The notes under the pieces: generated by a model
Seen by the model: only the letters and a program-made list of their open reading frames with translations
Databases searched by the model: none
What the model was told of the DNA's origin: nothing
DNA from: a virus
Reading direction: 5' to 3' (one strand)
DNA length: 64,000 nt
IMG/VR virus record: IMGVR_UViG_3300042549_009448
Span: 116,031-180,030 of that record
Position numbers and translations under genes: made by a program
In this document: in pieces, positions 38,085 to 46,123 of the stretch
How the letters are laid out: every line of letters starts with the position of its first letter
How positions within the stretch are numbered: position 1 is the stretch's first letter

Positions 38085-38373
38085 CCGATATTGCGGAATT
38101 TTTATTATTTATTCCGCCCCGGTTTAAAACTTGAACCTGAATTGACATTCCGTCAGGATTCTTACTGACCTTGACGGTTGCCTCGGAGAATCCTCTAACA
38201 AAGAAAAGATCCTCAATTACCTCCTGTAAATCATCAGGATAAACTTCTGGGTGTACCATACCCGGCCGATATGGATCATACTTCAGCTTTTCTGTGAACT
38301 CTTCAACAAGTCGTGCAAGTTCAATGTCCCTTTGTTTTCGATTTTGTTCTGAACCTCTAATCATTTCCAACAT
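38065..38373 (-). CDS. Hypothetical protein, possible IraD/Gp25-like fold
   Basis: 102 residues: helical ARLVEEFTEKLKYDPYRPGM, then VIEDLFFVRGFSEATVKVS and a basic tail. The helix-then-strand pattern is loosely like small baseplate-wedge proteins, but no motif settles it. Confidence 0.7.
   Translation of the reverse strand: MLEMIRGSEQNRKQRDIELARLVEEFTEKLKYDPYRPGMVHPEVYPDDLQEVIEDLFFVRGFSEATVKVSKNPDGMSIQVQVLNRGGINNKNSAISDETKEI
38105..38112 (-). promoter_or_regulatory. T4-late-like promoter box inside preceding gene end
   Basis: Minus strand GAATAAATAATA, 21 bases before the start at 38084, within the 3' end of the upstream gene. Confidence 0.45.
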
Positions 38374-38699
38374 AATTGTATTGCGAGTATTGTGAGACCT
38401 AGCATAAGACAGATCACGGTTTTTAGACTAAGACCCTCAGCGAACAGCAATTGGGACATTATTGTGAACACTGTGATCCCAATTGAGAATCCGATTAGTC
38501 GACTCGGCCAAATATGCCCGTCGAAAGCAAGCACGAAATTTTTTACCGAATTCATAAAAAGCCAAGAAACTGGCAGTCCAAGTAGGATCAGCCAGTTCCT
38601 GTTAGTTTTTAATAGATCCCATCTCATTGGTCCCTGTAATTGAATGAATGTTAATACTTGTGCGATGAAGCCGTAAAGAAAACCTAGAAATAACTTCAT
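38361..38699 (-). CDS. Four-helix membrane protein, EamA/DMT-like
   Basis: 112 residues with four hydrophobic segments (about 2-19, 34-50, 66-86, 90-110). Size and layout match small drug/metabolite-transporter-like proteins found in phages. Overlaps neighbours at both ends. Function unknown. Confidence 0.75.
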   Translation of the reverse strand: MKLFLGFLYGFIAQVLTFIQLQGPMRWDLLKTNRNWLILLGLPVSWLFMNSVKNFVLAFDGHIWPSRLIGFSIGITVFTIMSQLLFAEGLSLKTVICLMLGLTILAIQLCWK

Positions 38700-39388
38700 T
38701 AACCTATGTATTTGGCAAAATTAACGGCAGCTTTATAGGCATCTTCGTAAGAATGAATCGTTTTACTTCCGCGTAACTTGAAAGGAATGTGGCTTGCTGC
38801 CCATGAGTTAAGAGTGAATTCTTCGGCCTTATGTTCGGAACTGCTCTTTGACCAGTCGGCGTATTCGATTTGAAATTCTCCCAAGCGTTTTACGTAGTGT
38901 TTTTCAAGAGCAAGCAGCTCATCATCATTTGGAACCCAATTTGCATCGAATAACTTATCACCCTTACCGAATGCACAAGCACCACGATGAGAATATCCTA
39001 TCCATTGCTTTGCCTCCTTGCTCCATGCGGTATGAGGGTGAGAACCTTTAGTTGATCTGAGCCCGTTATTGTAATACCACCAACCTTCTTCAATGGAGCC
39101 AACGTACTGTCCATCAGCGTTCATGCATGAATTAGGTAATTCATGCTCGTCATTTGGACCAAACGTGTGAGTTTCAACCTTAAGCCCTGTGTTCTTTCGG
39201 ATCAGGTTAATACAATCGGGGTTTACTACAAAACCGTTCTCATCTCTGACTGGTGTTATGCGGCTGACCAACTTGGTGAATCCAAGGTTTAGGTGAATTT
39301 TATTCAGCTTATCTTTTCCTGAATAGTGAGGAAACTTTTCAAACTTAAGTCTGATCTTTCCTAAATAAGGCGTCGTGTTTTTAATCAT
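38699..39388 (-). CDS. Hypothetical protein
   Basis: 229 residues with many aromatic residues (EEGWWYYNNGLRSTKGSH, AWSKEAKQWIGYSHRGACAF). No family recognised. No signal or membrane segment. Confidence 0.78.
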   Translation of the reverse strand: MIKNTTPYLGKIRLKFEKFPHYSGKDKLNKIHLNLGFTKLVSRITPVRDENGFVVNPDCINLIRKNTGLKVETHTFGPNDEHELPNSCMNADGQYVGSIEEGWWYYNNGLRSTKGSHPHTAWSKEAKQWIGYSHRGACAFGKGDKLFDANWVPNDDELLALEKHYVKRLGEFQIEYADWSKSSSEHKAEEFTLNSWAASHIPFKLRGSKTIHSYEDAYKAAVNFAKYIG

Positions 39389-39411
39389 CGGTATTATTTA
39401 ATTTTTATATT

Positions 39412-40389
39412 TTATCGATCAAAAGAAACTAAATTTCTACTAATTTCTTTGATTATATTTGAATAGTCGAACGTAACATCATTGTCTGTTATTTTAAGAT
39501 TAGCGACATCATGCGAACGAATGTTAAATTCAATCATTTTATTGTTTCCAAGAGTCAATTCATAAATTGACTCGTTAATTTCAAATTTAAAATTTTGAGT
39601 TTCGATAAACTCATAAAAATAAAATCTTAAATTTGGAGATATGATATGTTCTTCCAAACCATCACTATTTATCAAAGTGCTAAGTTCATCAGTCTTACCA
39701 ATGAACATCTTATATTTTGTATTTTGGGAATAGTTAAAAATGTCACACTCTTCCCAATAATAAATTTTGTCCTTTATATAGTGATCTGATACTGAAAGAT
39801 TAAATTTATTCTTCCACTTAATAACTTGATCTTCAGCAATACCATTTTTGCTCAAATATTCGTCTAACTCTATCTCTTTTTCAATATTAATCATTGATTC
39901 TCTATCAAACACCATAAAATGTAGAGTAGCTTCCCATATTAGGCTATCATCGCCTAAGCTAACTCTCGAATGAACTAAGTTCATTCGATTTTCGGTTATT
40001 TCTTTGATGACCTCGTCATCGATATCTAGATCATAAATTAGATGATAAAATAAATCATAGTCATAAGTTAAAGCAATTTGACTCATTTTTTTTACTTGAT
40101 ACAAAGCGGCCCAACCGTAATCGCCAACATTACGATGCATTCTTACAAAACCGTCAACTGACCAATCAGCCTTCCAAAATGTAAAAGCTCGGACCGGCCA
40201 ATTCAATATTGGGTTTTCTTTAGTGTAGAAAAAATAGTCACAAAGTTTTATAATATCATAGGGAACTTCTATGGGACTAATTGCGAATACATCAATTCCC
40301 AATCTCTTAATCGTTAAGATATTTTCCTTTAAAACATTTTGCTTTTCAATAGTATCACAAAAGGTGCTAATTAGTGCAATTTTTTTCAT
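39412..40389 (-). CDS. Glycosyltransferase-like protein
   Basis: 325 residues from [21 protein letters not shown] frame extending to 40491 runs through the tRNA-Ser gene, so I reject it. [18 protein letters not shown] near residue 135 looks like a GT-A DxD region. The protein is a distant paralogue of 46124-47137 (both have CDYxxxxK.NPxxxWPxR or similar and YD.D). Likely modifies phage or host surface glycans; the sugar is unknown. Confidence 0.75.
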   Translation of the reverse strand: MKKIALISTFCDTIEKQNVLKENILTIKRLGIDVFAISPIEVPYDIIKLCDYFFYTKENPILNWPVRAFTFWKADWSVDGFVRMHRNVGDYGWAALYQVKKMSQIALTYDYDLFYHLIYDLDIDDEVIKEITENRMNLVHSRVSLGDDSLIWEATLHFMVFDRESMINIEKEIELDEYLSKNGIAEDQVIKWKNKFNLSVSDHYIKDKIYYWEECDIFNYSQNTKYKMFIGKTDELSTLINSDGLEEHIISPNLRFYFYEFIETQNFKFEINESIYELTLGNNKMIEFNIRSHDVANLKITDNDVTFDYSNIIKEISRNLVSFDR

Positions 40390-40412
40390 AGTTCCATTTT
40401 GCTTAATTTTTG

Positions 40413-40497
40413 CGGAGAGGGAGGGATTCGAACCCCCGTTAGTGTTACCTAAAACGGTTTTCAAGACCGCCGCGTTCAACCGCTCTGCCACCTCTCC
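40413..40497 (-). tRNA. tRNA-Ser (TGA)
   Basis: Type II tRNA: acceptor GGAGAGG/CCTCTCC, anticodon loop CTTGAAA (TGA), a long variable arm and T-arm GGGGG TTCGAAT CCCTC. 85 bases, as expected for serine. Confidence 0.92.
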
Positions 40498-40502
40498 GTT
40501 GA

Positions 40503-40682
40503 CTAAATTCCTCTTTCGATTTCTTGTTGAAGAATGTTAATCGTTGTTTCAATGAGATCCCGATTATGGAACTCCTTGACTTCTTTAATCTGATCGTAAC
40601 CAAGGACAGCCTTTACTGTTTGGCCGTCCTTGGTTAATGATACAGTTATTTCAATTTTGTCTGGTGTATTATTACTTGACAT
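40503..40682 (-). CDS. Small hypothetical protein
   Basis: 59 residues: [20 protein letters not shown], then [18 protein letters not shown] and a helical end. Lies between the tRNA-Ser gene and the SPFH gene, overlapping the latter's end by 11 bases. No family. Confidence 0.7.
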   Translation of the reverse strand: MSSNNTPDKIEITVSLTKDGQTVKAVLGYDQIKEVKEFHNRDLIETTINILQQEIERGI

Positions 40683-41514
40683 TGTACATCATGTTTGTAC
40701 CTGCTCCCAATTGAGTGGTAGGTAGTGTACCGTTCCATTTCTCAATCCACATTTGTTGTAAGAGCATTGGCGTGATTGCCGATTGTTTAAGTCTATACGA
40801 TTCTGCCTCAGCCTTTGAAGTCGCTAGCATTGCTTGAGCATTACCTTCAGCCTTTGCTACCTGGATCTTTGCGTTCGCCTCAGCCGTTTTTACCTGATTC
40901 TCTGCAGTTAACGCTGACTGCACCGCATTGTTCTTTGCCTCAATTGCTTTCTTGAAAGTCTCAGGATAGCCTAAGTTCGAGGTTAATTGACTTATTGAGA
41001 AACCTTCTTTAAGAAGATCCGTATCTAATTTAGCTTTCACCTTAGTCTCAAAGATTTGACGATTAGAGATAAGCTCCTCAGCTGTGTAGGCATTAGCGGT
41101 CATACGGAACGCATCGTATAGAGTAGTCTTTAAGAAACCTTCCTCAATCGATTCCAATGTTCTACGGTACTTACTAAATATCGCTGGTACCTTTTCACGT
41201 TGAACTGCGTAATTTATGATTGGGCTTACGTGAAATTCAGATCCGTCCTTTGAATTGATCACAAATGATTGGTCTTCCGTGTACTCCTTGTGTTGGATAA
41301 AGGTTGGGAACTCGTAAATTTTGGTTGAGATTGGGTTATAGAATACCCATCCCGTACATTCAGTAATATCACCGACGCCTTTGCCAGTTCCATACAAGTT
41401 TACTCTGACTCCGACGTGTCCAGCGTCGATACGTTCGCATGAGTTCATCAATAGAGTCATTGCGATAAAAAGGCCGATTATGGCCAGGATTAATTTTAAT
41501 TTTCCTTTGTTCAT
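40672..41514 (-). CDS. SPFH/prohibitin-like membrane protein
   Basis: 280 residues. N-terminal membrane segment (LKLILAIIGLFIAMTLLMNS) with a possible lipobox Cys, then the band-7 fold (AGHVGVRVNLYGTGKGVGDI) and a coiled coil rich in Ala/Glu (AEANAKIQVAKAEGNAQAML). Prohibitin-type organisers of membrane microdomains. In phages a role in membrane protection or superinfection exclusion is possible but unproved. Confidence 0.88.
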   Translation of the reverse strand: MNKGKLKLILAIIGLFIAMTLLMNSCERIDAGHVGVRVNLYGTGKGVGDITECTGWVFYNPISTKIYEFPTFIQHKEYTEDQSFVINSKDGSEFHVSPIINYAVQREKVPAIFSKYRRTLESIEEGFLKTTLYDAFRMTANAYTAEELISNRQIFETKVKAKLDTDLLKEGFSISQLTSNLGYPETFKKAIEAKNNAVQSALTAENQVKTAEANAKIQVAKAEGNAQAMLATSKAEAESYRLKQSAITPMLLQQMWIEKWNGTLPTTQLGAGTNMMYNVK

Positions 41515-41553
41515 TTTTATTTGTTTTTATTTGTTTTTAAAGTGTTTAAATGA

Positions 41554-41784
41554 TTAGCGATACTTAGAGTCTTCTGTATCTTCAAACTTTTTTTCGATCC
41601 ATTCTCCCACCTTTTTCCAAATGTAGGTTCCTGATAGAAAAGAAATTCCAGTAAGGGCCATAACTCCAAGCCAAAATAATGGAGTGCTAGGTTGATTCAT
41701 TAGCCAAAAGGCCAAGTGTACTGATTCGAAACCTATTGCTAAGCATAGGACGAATATTGCGATTTGTTTGATTTTATTCTTCAT
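41554..41784 (-). CDS. Small membrane protein
   Basis: 76 residues, two membrane segments (about 5-27 and 35-55), then a charged tail (KKVGEWIEKKFEDTEDSKYR). No family. Confidence 0.72.
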   Translation of the reverse strand: MKNKIKQIAIFVLCLAIGFESVHLAFWLMNQPSTPLFWLGVMALTGISFLSGTYIWKKVGEWIEKKFEDTEDSKYR

Positions 41785-41788
41785 ACGG

Positions 41789-41799
41789 TTATTATACTA
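41789..41799 (-). promoter_or_regulatory. TATAATA-type promoter-like box
   Basis: Minus strand TAGTATAATAACC, 5 bases before the ATG at 41784. Confidence 0.4.
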
Positions 41800-42475
41800 A
41801 ATTTTGAGAATTTGGTTCAATTTCTATTATGTATGGAGGTTCATATCGTAACTCATATTTTAGAGTAACCATTGAGGCATTGATGAAAATTGTTCCATCA
41901 ATTTCTTCCTTACCTCTAGCCTCATGAATGTGGCCAAAGACATGAACTTTGGGTTTTATCTGTTTAACCTTCTCCAATAGAGTTGGGCAGCCAACATGGT
42001 CACGATCATACTCGGTAAAATCAAGTATTCCTTTTGGTGGACCGTGAGTTATCAGGACATCAATTCCTTCTGGAATCAGGTCCCAATGCGGTTTAATTTC
42101 ATCCGAATATCGATTGAATGCCCAATTATGAAAGAACGGAGTGATTGGGCTTCCCCAAAACGTTATGCCCTCAACGGTTACTTCGCTATCGTTTAGATAG
42201 GTAATTCCAGGATACTCTGCAATCAAGGCCTCAACCTCCTCAGGTTTGGCAACTTCAAAAAAGAAGTCATGATTGCCTGAGATTAAGATTTTATGCGTGT
42301 ACGGCAACTTACTAAACCAGTCAAGAAACTTTCTGATCTCAAATTCAGTGCCTCTGCCGCTCACATCCCCTGCGTGCACCAAGATTGGGCCGCCGGGTAG
42401 GAGATCATTCATGTCTCTACAGGCTTGAGCGTCTCTCACCAGCCAGTGAGTGTCAGATATGAAAGTTATTTGCAT
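41792..42475 (-). CDS. Metallophosphoesterase (MPPED/UPF0046-like)
   Basis: 227 residues. SDTHW, HAGDVSGRG, ISGNHDFFF, ITHGPPKGILD and VFGHIHEARG: all metal ligands are present and the ITHGPP segment is typical of the MPPED group. A second phosphoesterase distinct from 26155-26823. Confidence 0.87.
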   Translation of the reverse strand: MQITFISDTHWLVRDAQACRDMNDLLPGGPILVHAGDVSGRGTEFEIRKFLDWFSKLPYTHKILISGNHDFFFEVAKPEEVEALIAEYPGITYLNDSEVTVEGITFWGSPITPFFHNWAFNRYSDEIKPHWDLIPEGIDVLITHGPPKGILDFTEYDRDHVGCPTLLEKVKQIKPKVHVFGHIHEARGKEEIDGTIFINASMVTLKYELRYEPPYIIEIEPNSQNLV

Positions 42476-42750
42476 TAGGCTTTTAGATTTTCGATTATTT
42501 CTTTAATTTTAGCATACTGTAAGATTCCGCTTCTACGCTCAACCTCAGCTCCATCCTTTTCAAATACGAGAGTAGGGATCGAACGAATTCCGACCTTGGC
42601 TGAAGTTTCAGAGTCTTCATCGACGTTCACCTTTTTGATCTGAACCTCGCTATCTGGAACGTTATATTCCTCTGCTAGTTTTTCAATTGTTGGCATTAGC
42701 GTTTTGCAAGGGCCGCACCATGGAGCCCAGTAGTCAGTTACGGTTATCAT
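42475..42750 (-). CDS. trxA: Thioredoxin
   Basis: 91 residues. Active site WAPWCGPCKTLMP near the N-terminus, cis-Pro region IRSIPTLVF and a C-terminal helix. Slightly short for thioredoxin. It may serve a phage ribonucleotide reductase elsewhere in the genome, or the phage polymerase; neither is in this window. Confidence 0.9.
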   Translation of the reverse strand: MITVTDYWAPWCGPCKTLMPTIEKLAEEYNVPDSEVQIKKVNVDEDSETSAKVGIRSIPTLVFEKDGAEVERRSGILQYAKIKEIIENLKA

Positions 42751-42975
42751 TTAATTTAATTTTTTTTGATCCTTTAATTGGAATTGTTCGTTTACGTGAT
42801 TGCAACTTGCGCATGAAAATGCTGGAATTGGCACGATCATGTCTTCAGCGGCTCCGGTTAATAATCGAGAAATACGTCTAAGGTAAGTAACCTCCTTGAA
42901 TGTTTGGCTTCCGCACTCATCACAGACAATTGCTGTTGAGTTTTCCAAGCCAACCTTAATGTTAGATTGATCCAT
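42751..42975 (-). CDS. Zinc-ribbon protein next to thioredoxin
   Basis: 74 residues. Two pairs of cysteines (CDECGSQ and CASCNH) form a zinc ribbon; a basic helix lies between. Directly upstream of trxA with no gap. Confidence 0.8.
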   Translation of the reverse strand: MDQSNIKVGLENSTAIVCDECGSQTFKEVTYLRRISRLLTGAAEDMIVPIPAFSCASCNHVNEQFQLKDQKKLN

Positions 42976-43069
42976 GAATAAAAGTTTAGACTATTCTACT
43001 CGATTTCCATCAATTGGTTTGATTGTGGGCATCTTTTTTACGACTTTTTTGTCATTTATATAAAACAAA

Positions 43070-43095
43070 TCTGCCCGAACCTAGGCTCGGGCAGA
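43070..43095 (-). terminator. GC-rich terminator hairpin
   Basis: CTGCCCGA/TCGGGCAG stem with a short loop, after the lipoprotein gene at 43120-43293. It is nested in a further inverted repeat (TTTTTACGACT ... AGTCGTAAAAAG). Confidence 0.75.
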
Positions 43096-43119
43096 AATAG
43101 TCGTAAAAAGTTTAGCTGA

Positions 43120-43293
43120 TTACTTTGAGCAACAAGCAGTATCAGCCGGGATACTAGTCGTATCAACTGCAGTTACCGTCGTGTCAACTTGGGTAGTGTC
43201 TTGGCTTGTTGAAGTTGCATCAGTTACAGTATTTTGACAGCTTGTCAAAATTACAGCGAAGATCATTACGATCGCGAAAAATAGTTTTTTCAT
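43120..43293 (-). CDS. Thr/Asp-rich small lipoprotein
   Basis: 57 residues. MKKLFFAIVMIFAVILTSC is a signal peptide with a lipobox (LTSC); the mature part is Thr-rich with repeated VDTT and ends ACCSK. Too short to be noticed by size filters but with clean signals. Confidence 0.8.
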   Translation of the reverse strand: MKKLFFAIVMIFAVILTSCQNTVTDATSTSQDTTQVDTTVTAVDTTSIPADTACCSK

Positions 43294-43335
43294 GTTTATT
43301 TGTTTTTTATTTTAAAGATATTGATATTTATTATA

Positions 43336-43740
43336 CTACTTTTTAGGTCGAAGTTTCCCTAGAACGAATCTACGAGCCTCAAGTTTATCTCTTTTAGCTC
43401 GATTATTGCATGTTATCTCATAGGGATGGTTCTCGTAACTGTTTCGATATTCTAGGTACTTGCACATGTCCTGAGTAAAATGAGTGTATTCATGAATCAC
43501 CGTCCCACACCATTCTAATAGAGAGCGATGGTTCTTTGGATTAATCACAATCTCGTTAGGATAAGGAAAATATTGACCTAGACTATCAAGCGTTAAATCT
43601 AATCTAATTTTTAGAGTCTTAATGTTTTGATAATGACTTGGTCCGTATTTTTCTTTACACCAATTGAGAAGAAGACTTGCGCTTCGCTTATTAATGTAGG
43701 GGCTCATACCGGGTTTATTTATTAGACCGGTTAGGTCCAT
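43336..43740 (-). CDS. SprT-like zinc metallopeptidase candidate
   Basis: 134 residues. VIHEYTHFTQDM contains the zincin motif HEYTH; the later YENHPYEITCNNRAKR would supply a third ligand. Divergent from the endolysin on the other strand. SprT-like by organisation, substrate unknown. Confidence 0.75.
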   Translation of the reverse strand: MDLTGLINKPGMSPYINKRSASLLLNWCKEKYGPSHYQNIKTLKIRLDLTLDSLGQYFPYPNEIVINPKNHRSLLEWCGTVIHEYTHFTQDMCKYLEYRNSYENHPYEITCNNRAKRDKLEARRFVLGKLRPKK

Positions 43741-43749
43741 GCGGTTCTA

Positions 43750-43757
43750 ATAAATAA
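43750..43757 (+). promoter_or_regulatory. T4-late-like promoter box for the endolysin
   Basis: Plus strand TAATAAATAACA, 17 bases before the endolysin ATG, the only such box on the plus strand. Confidence 0.5.
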
Positions 43758-43774
43758 CAAAAAAAATCATACTT

Positions 43775-44599
43775 ATGTTACTAAAAAATGGATCTTCAGG
43801 AGCTGAAGTTAAACAGCTTCAGGAAAAACTTGGTCTTACAGCAGACGGTCAATTTGGACCAGGCACTGAGGCTAAGGTAAAAGAATGGCAAGCGGCTAAC
43901 GGCCTATCTGCTGATGGTATTGTCGGCCCAGCCTCTTGGTCAAAATTAATGGGAGCAGCCCCAGCTCAAGCAGCAACCCCAGTTGCAATCCCAGCTTCAA
44001 ACTTTAAACTAGCTAATCTAAAAGGTCATATTCCTGACGCAGTTATTGCACAAATCCCGGACACAGCCGCTAAATTCAACATTACAACCCCATTGCGTTT
44101 AGCTCATTTCTTGGCACAATGCGGTCATGAATCAGCTGGATTCAAAGCTGTATCTGAAAATTTAAACTATTCGGCAGATGGATTAGTTAAGATATTTGGA
44201 AAGTATTTTAATTCTGCAACAGCTGCAGGTAGTGCTCGTAACCCTGAAAAAATTGCAAACACCGTGTACTCATCAAGAATGGGTAATGGAAACGAAGCAT
44301 CAGGCGATGGTTGGAAACATAGAGGTCGTGGATACATCCAGTTAACCGGTAAAGACAACTACAAAGCATTTGATGCAGCAGTAGAAGACGATATCTTGGC
44401 AAACCCAGATCTAGTAGCTACAAAATATCCATTAGCATCCGCAGCATTCTTCTTCAACAAGAATGGATTATGGGCTGTATGCGATAAAGGTTCAGATGAT
44501 GCTACTGTTACATCAGTGACAAAGAGAGTAAATGGAGGAACTATCGGATTGGCTGATCGTTTGAAACACTTTAAAGAGTATTACGCTCTATTAAAATAA
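43775..44599 (+). CDS. Endolysin: peptidoglycan-binding + GH19 domain
   Basis: 274 residues. Residues 5-60 are a peptidoglycan-binding-1 domain (GSSGAEVKQLQEKLGLTADG, KVKEWQAANGLSADGIVG). Residues 95-270 are a chitinase-like GH19 domain with the catalytic Glu region AQCGHESAGF and GRGYIQLTGKDNY. Degrades host peptidoglycan for release. No signal peptide, so it needs a holin. The only clear plus-strand gene, bounded by a terminator. Confidence 0.92.
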   Translation: MLLKNGSSGAEVKQLQEKLGLTADGQFGPGTEAKVKEWQAANGLSADGIVGPASWSKLMGAAPAQAATPVAIPASNFKLANLKGHIPDAVIAQIPDTAAKFNITTPLRLAHFLAQCGHESAGFKAVSENLNYSADGLVKIFGKYFNSATAAGSARNPEKIANTVYSSRMGNGNEASGDGWKHRGRGYIQLTGKDNYKAFDAAVEDDILANPDLVATKYPLASAAFFFNKNGLWAVCDKGSDDATVTSVTKRVNGGTIGLADRLKHFKEYYALLK

Positions 44600-44626
44600 A
44601 TGAAGTTTTCTCAATGAATTTAATGA

Positions 44627-44650
44627 AAGCAGCCTCGGCTGCTTTCATTG
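44627..44650 (+). terminator. Rho-independent terminator after endolysin
   Basis: GAAAGCAGCC/GGCTGCTTTC stem with a two-to-four base loop followed by a T-rich tail (ATTGTTTTAA). Confidence 0.85.
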
Positions 44651-44695
44651 TTTTAACAGGATAGCCCTACTAGAATTTCTTGGGTTATCCTGTAA

Positions 44696-45649
44696 CTATA
44701 TTTTTGCTAAGTGATTGTCCATTGAGATTGAATTAACTATTGCTTCGATTGCAGCCGCAATCGCTGGAGCACAGCTTACGACCTGGATCTTGGGATTCGA
44801 GATTTGCTCAATGGTGTCAGTAATGATTAGCTTGTTAAGATCAGTTGAACCTGCAATTCTTTCGTGACCGACTCCTGAGAGTACTCCATGCGAGATTATG
44901 GCAGTTACCTTTTTTGCACCGCCTTCTTTTAAGAGTCGAGCTGCATTAACTAAGGTTCCACCTGTGTCTATCATATCATCAACTAAGATCACGTGGCGAT
45001 CCTTAACGTCTCCAATTAGGTCCATTCTCTCAATTGAGTTGGGTTTATCTCTTAATTTTGATAGCATTGCAAAATGAGTGTCCGCGAACTTATGTAGAAA
45101 CTTCTGATAAAAACGACTTGCTCTTTTTACTCCACCTGCATCTGGTGAACAGATACAATAATCATCAGTTGCGATTGTCCTAATGAATGGAGCGAATGTT
45201 ACATGACCTGGAATCATGTTGACTGGAATGTCAAAGAAACCTTGAATCTGTTCTGCATGCAGATCTATTGAAATTATTCGGTTTGCTCCAGCCGTTTGTA
45301 AAAGATCGGCCATTAATTTTGCACCGATTGCTCCGCGCATGCCTTCCTTACGGTCCTGTCGTGAGTAGCCAAAATATGGCAATACAACAATTACTTCAGA
45401 AGCGGATGCACGTTTTGCAGCATCGATTGAGAGTAACAGGGTCAGCATTTTCTCAGGAGAGGTTGTGCTTGAGACCAGGAAAACTTTCTTGTCCCTAACC
45501 GATTCCATGAATTGCGGGCTAATCTCGCCATCCGAAAAGGTGTCCACCTTAAATTTGCCTAAGATTTGATCGTAGTTGTCAGCGTCCAGTTGGATCGCGA
45601 TGTTTGTGGCTAGCTTAGAGCCATCGATTGAGAAAATTTTATAATTCAT
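44696..45649 (-). CDS. prs: Ribose-phosphate pyrophosphokinase
   Basis: 317 residues. VDTFSDGEISPQF (N-terminal Prs motif), LPYFGYSRQDRKEG, the PRPP-binding VILVDDMIDTGGTL and IISIDLHAEQIQGFF (flexible loop region). Full length. Produces PRPP for nucleotide or NAD synthesis; phages often pair it with NadV, which is not in this window. Confidence 0.92.
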   Translation of the reverse strand: MNYKIFSIDGSKLATNIAIQLDADNYDQILGKFKVDTFSDGEISPQFMESVRDKKVFLVSSTTSPEKMLTLLLSIDAAKRASASEVIVVLPYFGYSRQDRKEGMRGAIGAKLMADLLQTAGANRIISIDLHAEQIQGFFDIPVNMIPGHVTFAPFIRTIATDDYCICSPDAGGVKRASRFYQKFLHKFADTHFAMLSKLRDKPNSIERMDLIGDVKDRHVILVDDMIDTGGTLVNAARLLKEGGAKKVTAIISHGVLSGVGHERIAGSTDLNKLIITDTIEQISNPKIQVVSCAPAIAAAIEAIVNSISMDNHLAKI

Positions 45650-46110
45650 TATTGCTTTTTGGAATTTGTTTTCTTTTTAATCATTTCCTCTGGCGTGAGC
45701 AGTGCTCTACCGTACTCCTTCATACGCTCAGAGTATCTCTCCTTGACTCTTTCGCTAATTGCAAGCGGAGTACCCTCATCGTCAATTCTTACGAACTTGA
45801 TATTTGTATGAGTGACTACTGTCTGCAGGCCGGTGTAAACGTTGTGCTTACGAACCTCAATGTAGAGAGTAACGGATGTTGTTCCAAATTCCTTGACCTC
45901 GCCGTAGACTTTTAAGATATTACCGACCTTTACCGGCTTTGCAAAGATGAGCTCATCTATTTTTAAGGTCACGACTCTCTGTGTATCGCAGGTCTGAGAT
46001 GCATAACTGGCGGAGGCATCGTCTATTATTGAAAGGATTGTTCCGCCGAACATGTTATCATGAACTCCGATCTCGCTCTGTTTACAAATATGAGTTGTAA
46101 TAAGTTCCAT
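45649..46110 (-). CDS. YciA-like acyl-CoA thioesterase
   Basis: 153 residues with the hotdog-fold pattern HDNMFGGTILSIIDDASASY (catalytic Asp region), TLKIDELIFAKPVKVGN and VVTHTNIKFV. The end is basic. The gene abuts prs. Rare in phages; may alter host lipid metabolism or membranes. Confidence 0.82.
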   Translation of the reverse strand: MELITTHICKQSEIGVHDNMFGGTILSIIDDASASYASQTCDTQRVVTLKIDELIFAKPVKVGNILKVYGEVKEFGTTSVTLYIEVRKHNVYTGLQTVVTHTNIKFVRIDDEGTPLAISERVKERYSERMKEYGRALLTPEEMIKKKTNSKKQ

Positions 46111-46123
46111 GTTATGTTAAATG

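Noticed and set aside
39412-40491. Longer glycosyltransferase with 34 extra N-terminal residues
   Set aside because: The extension translates the tRNA-Ser gene; the start at 40389 is used instead.
43775-44599. Minus-strand ORFs of about 63 residues opposite the endolysin
   Set aside because: They are shadows in the complement of a clear domain-containing gene.
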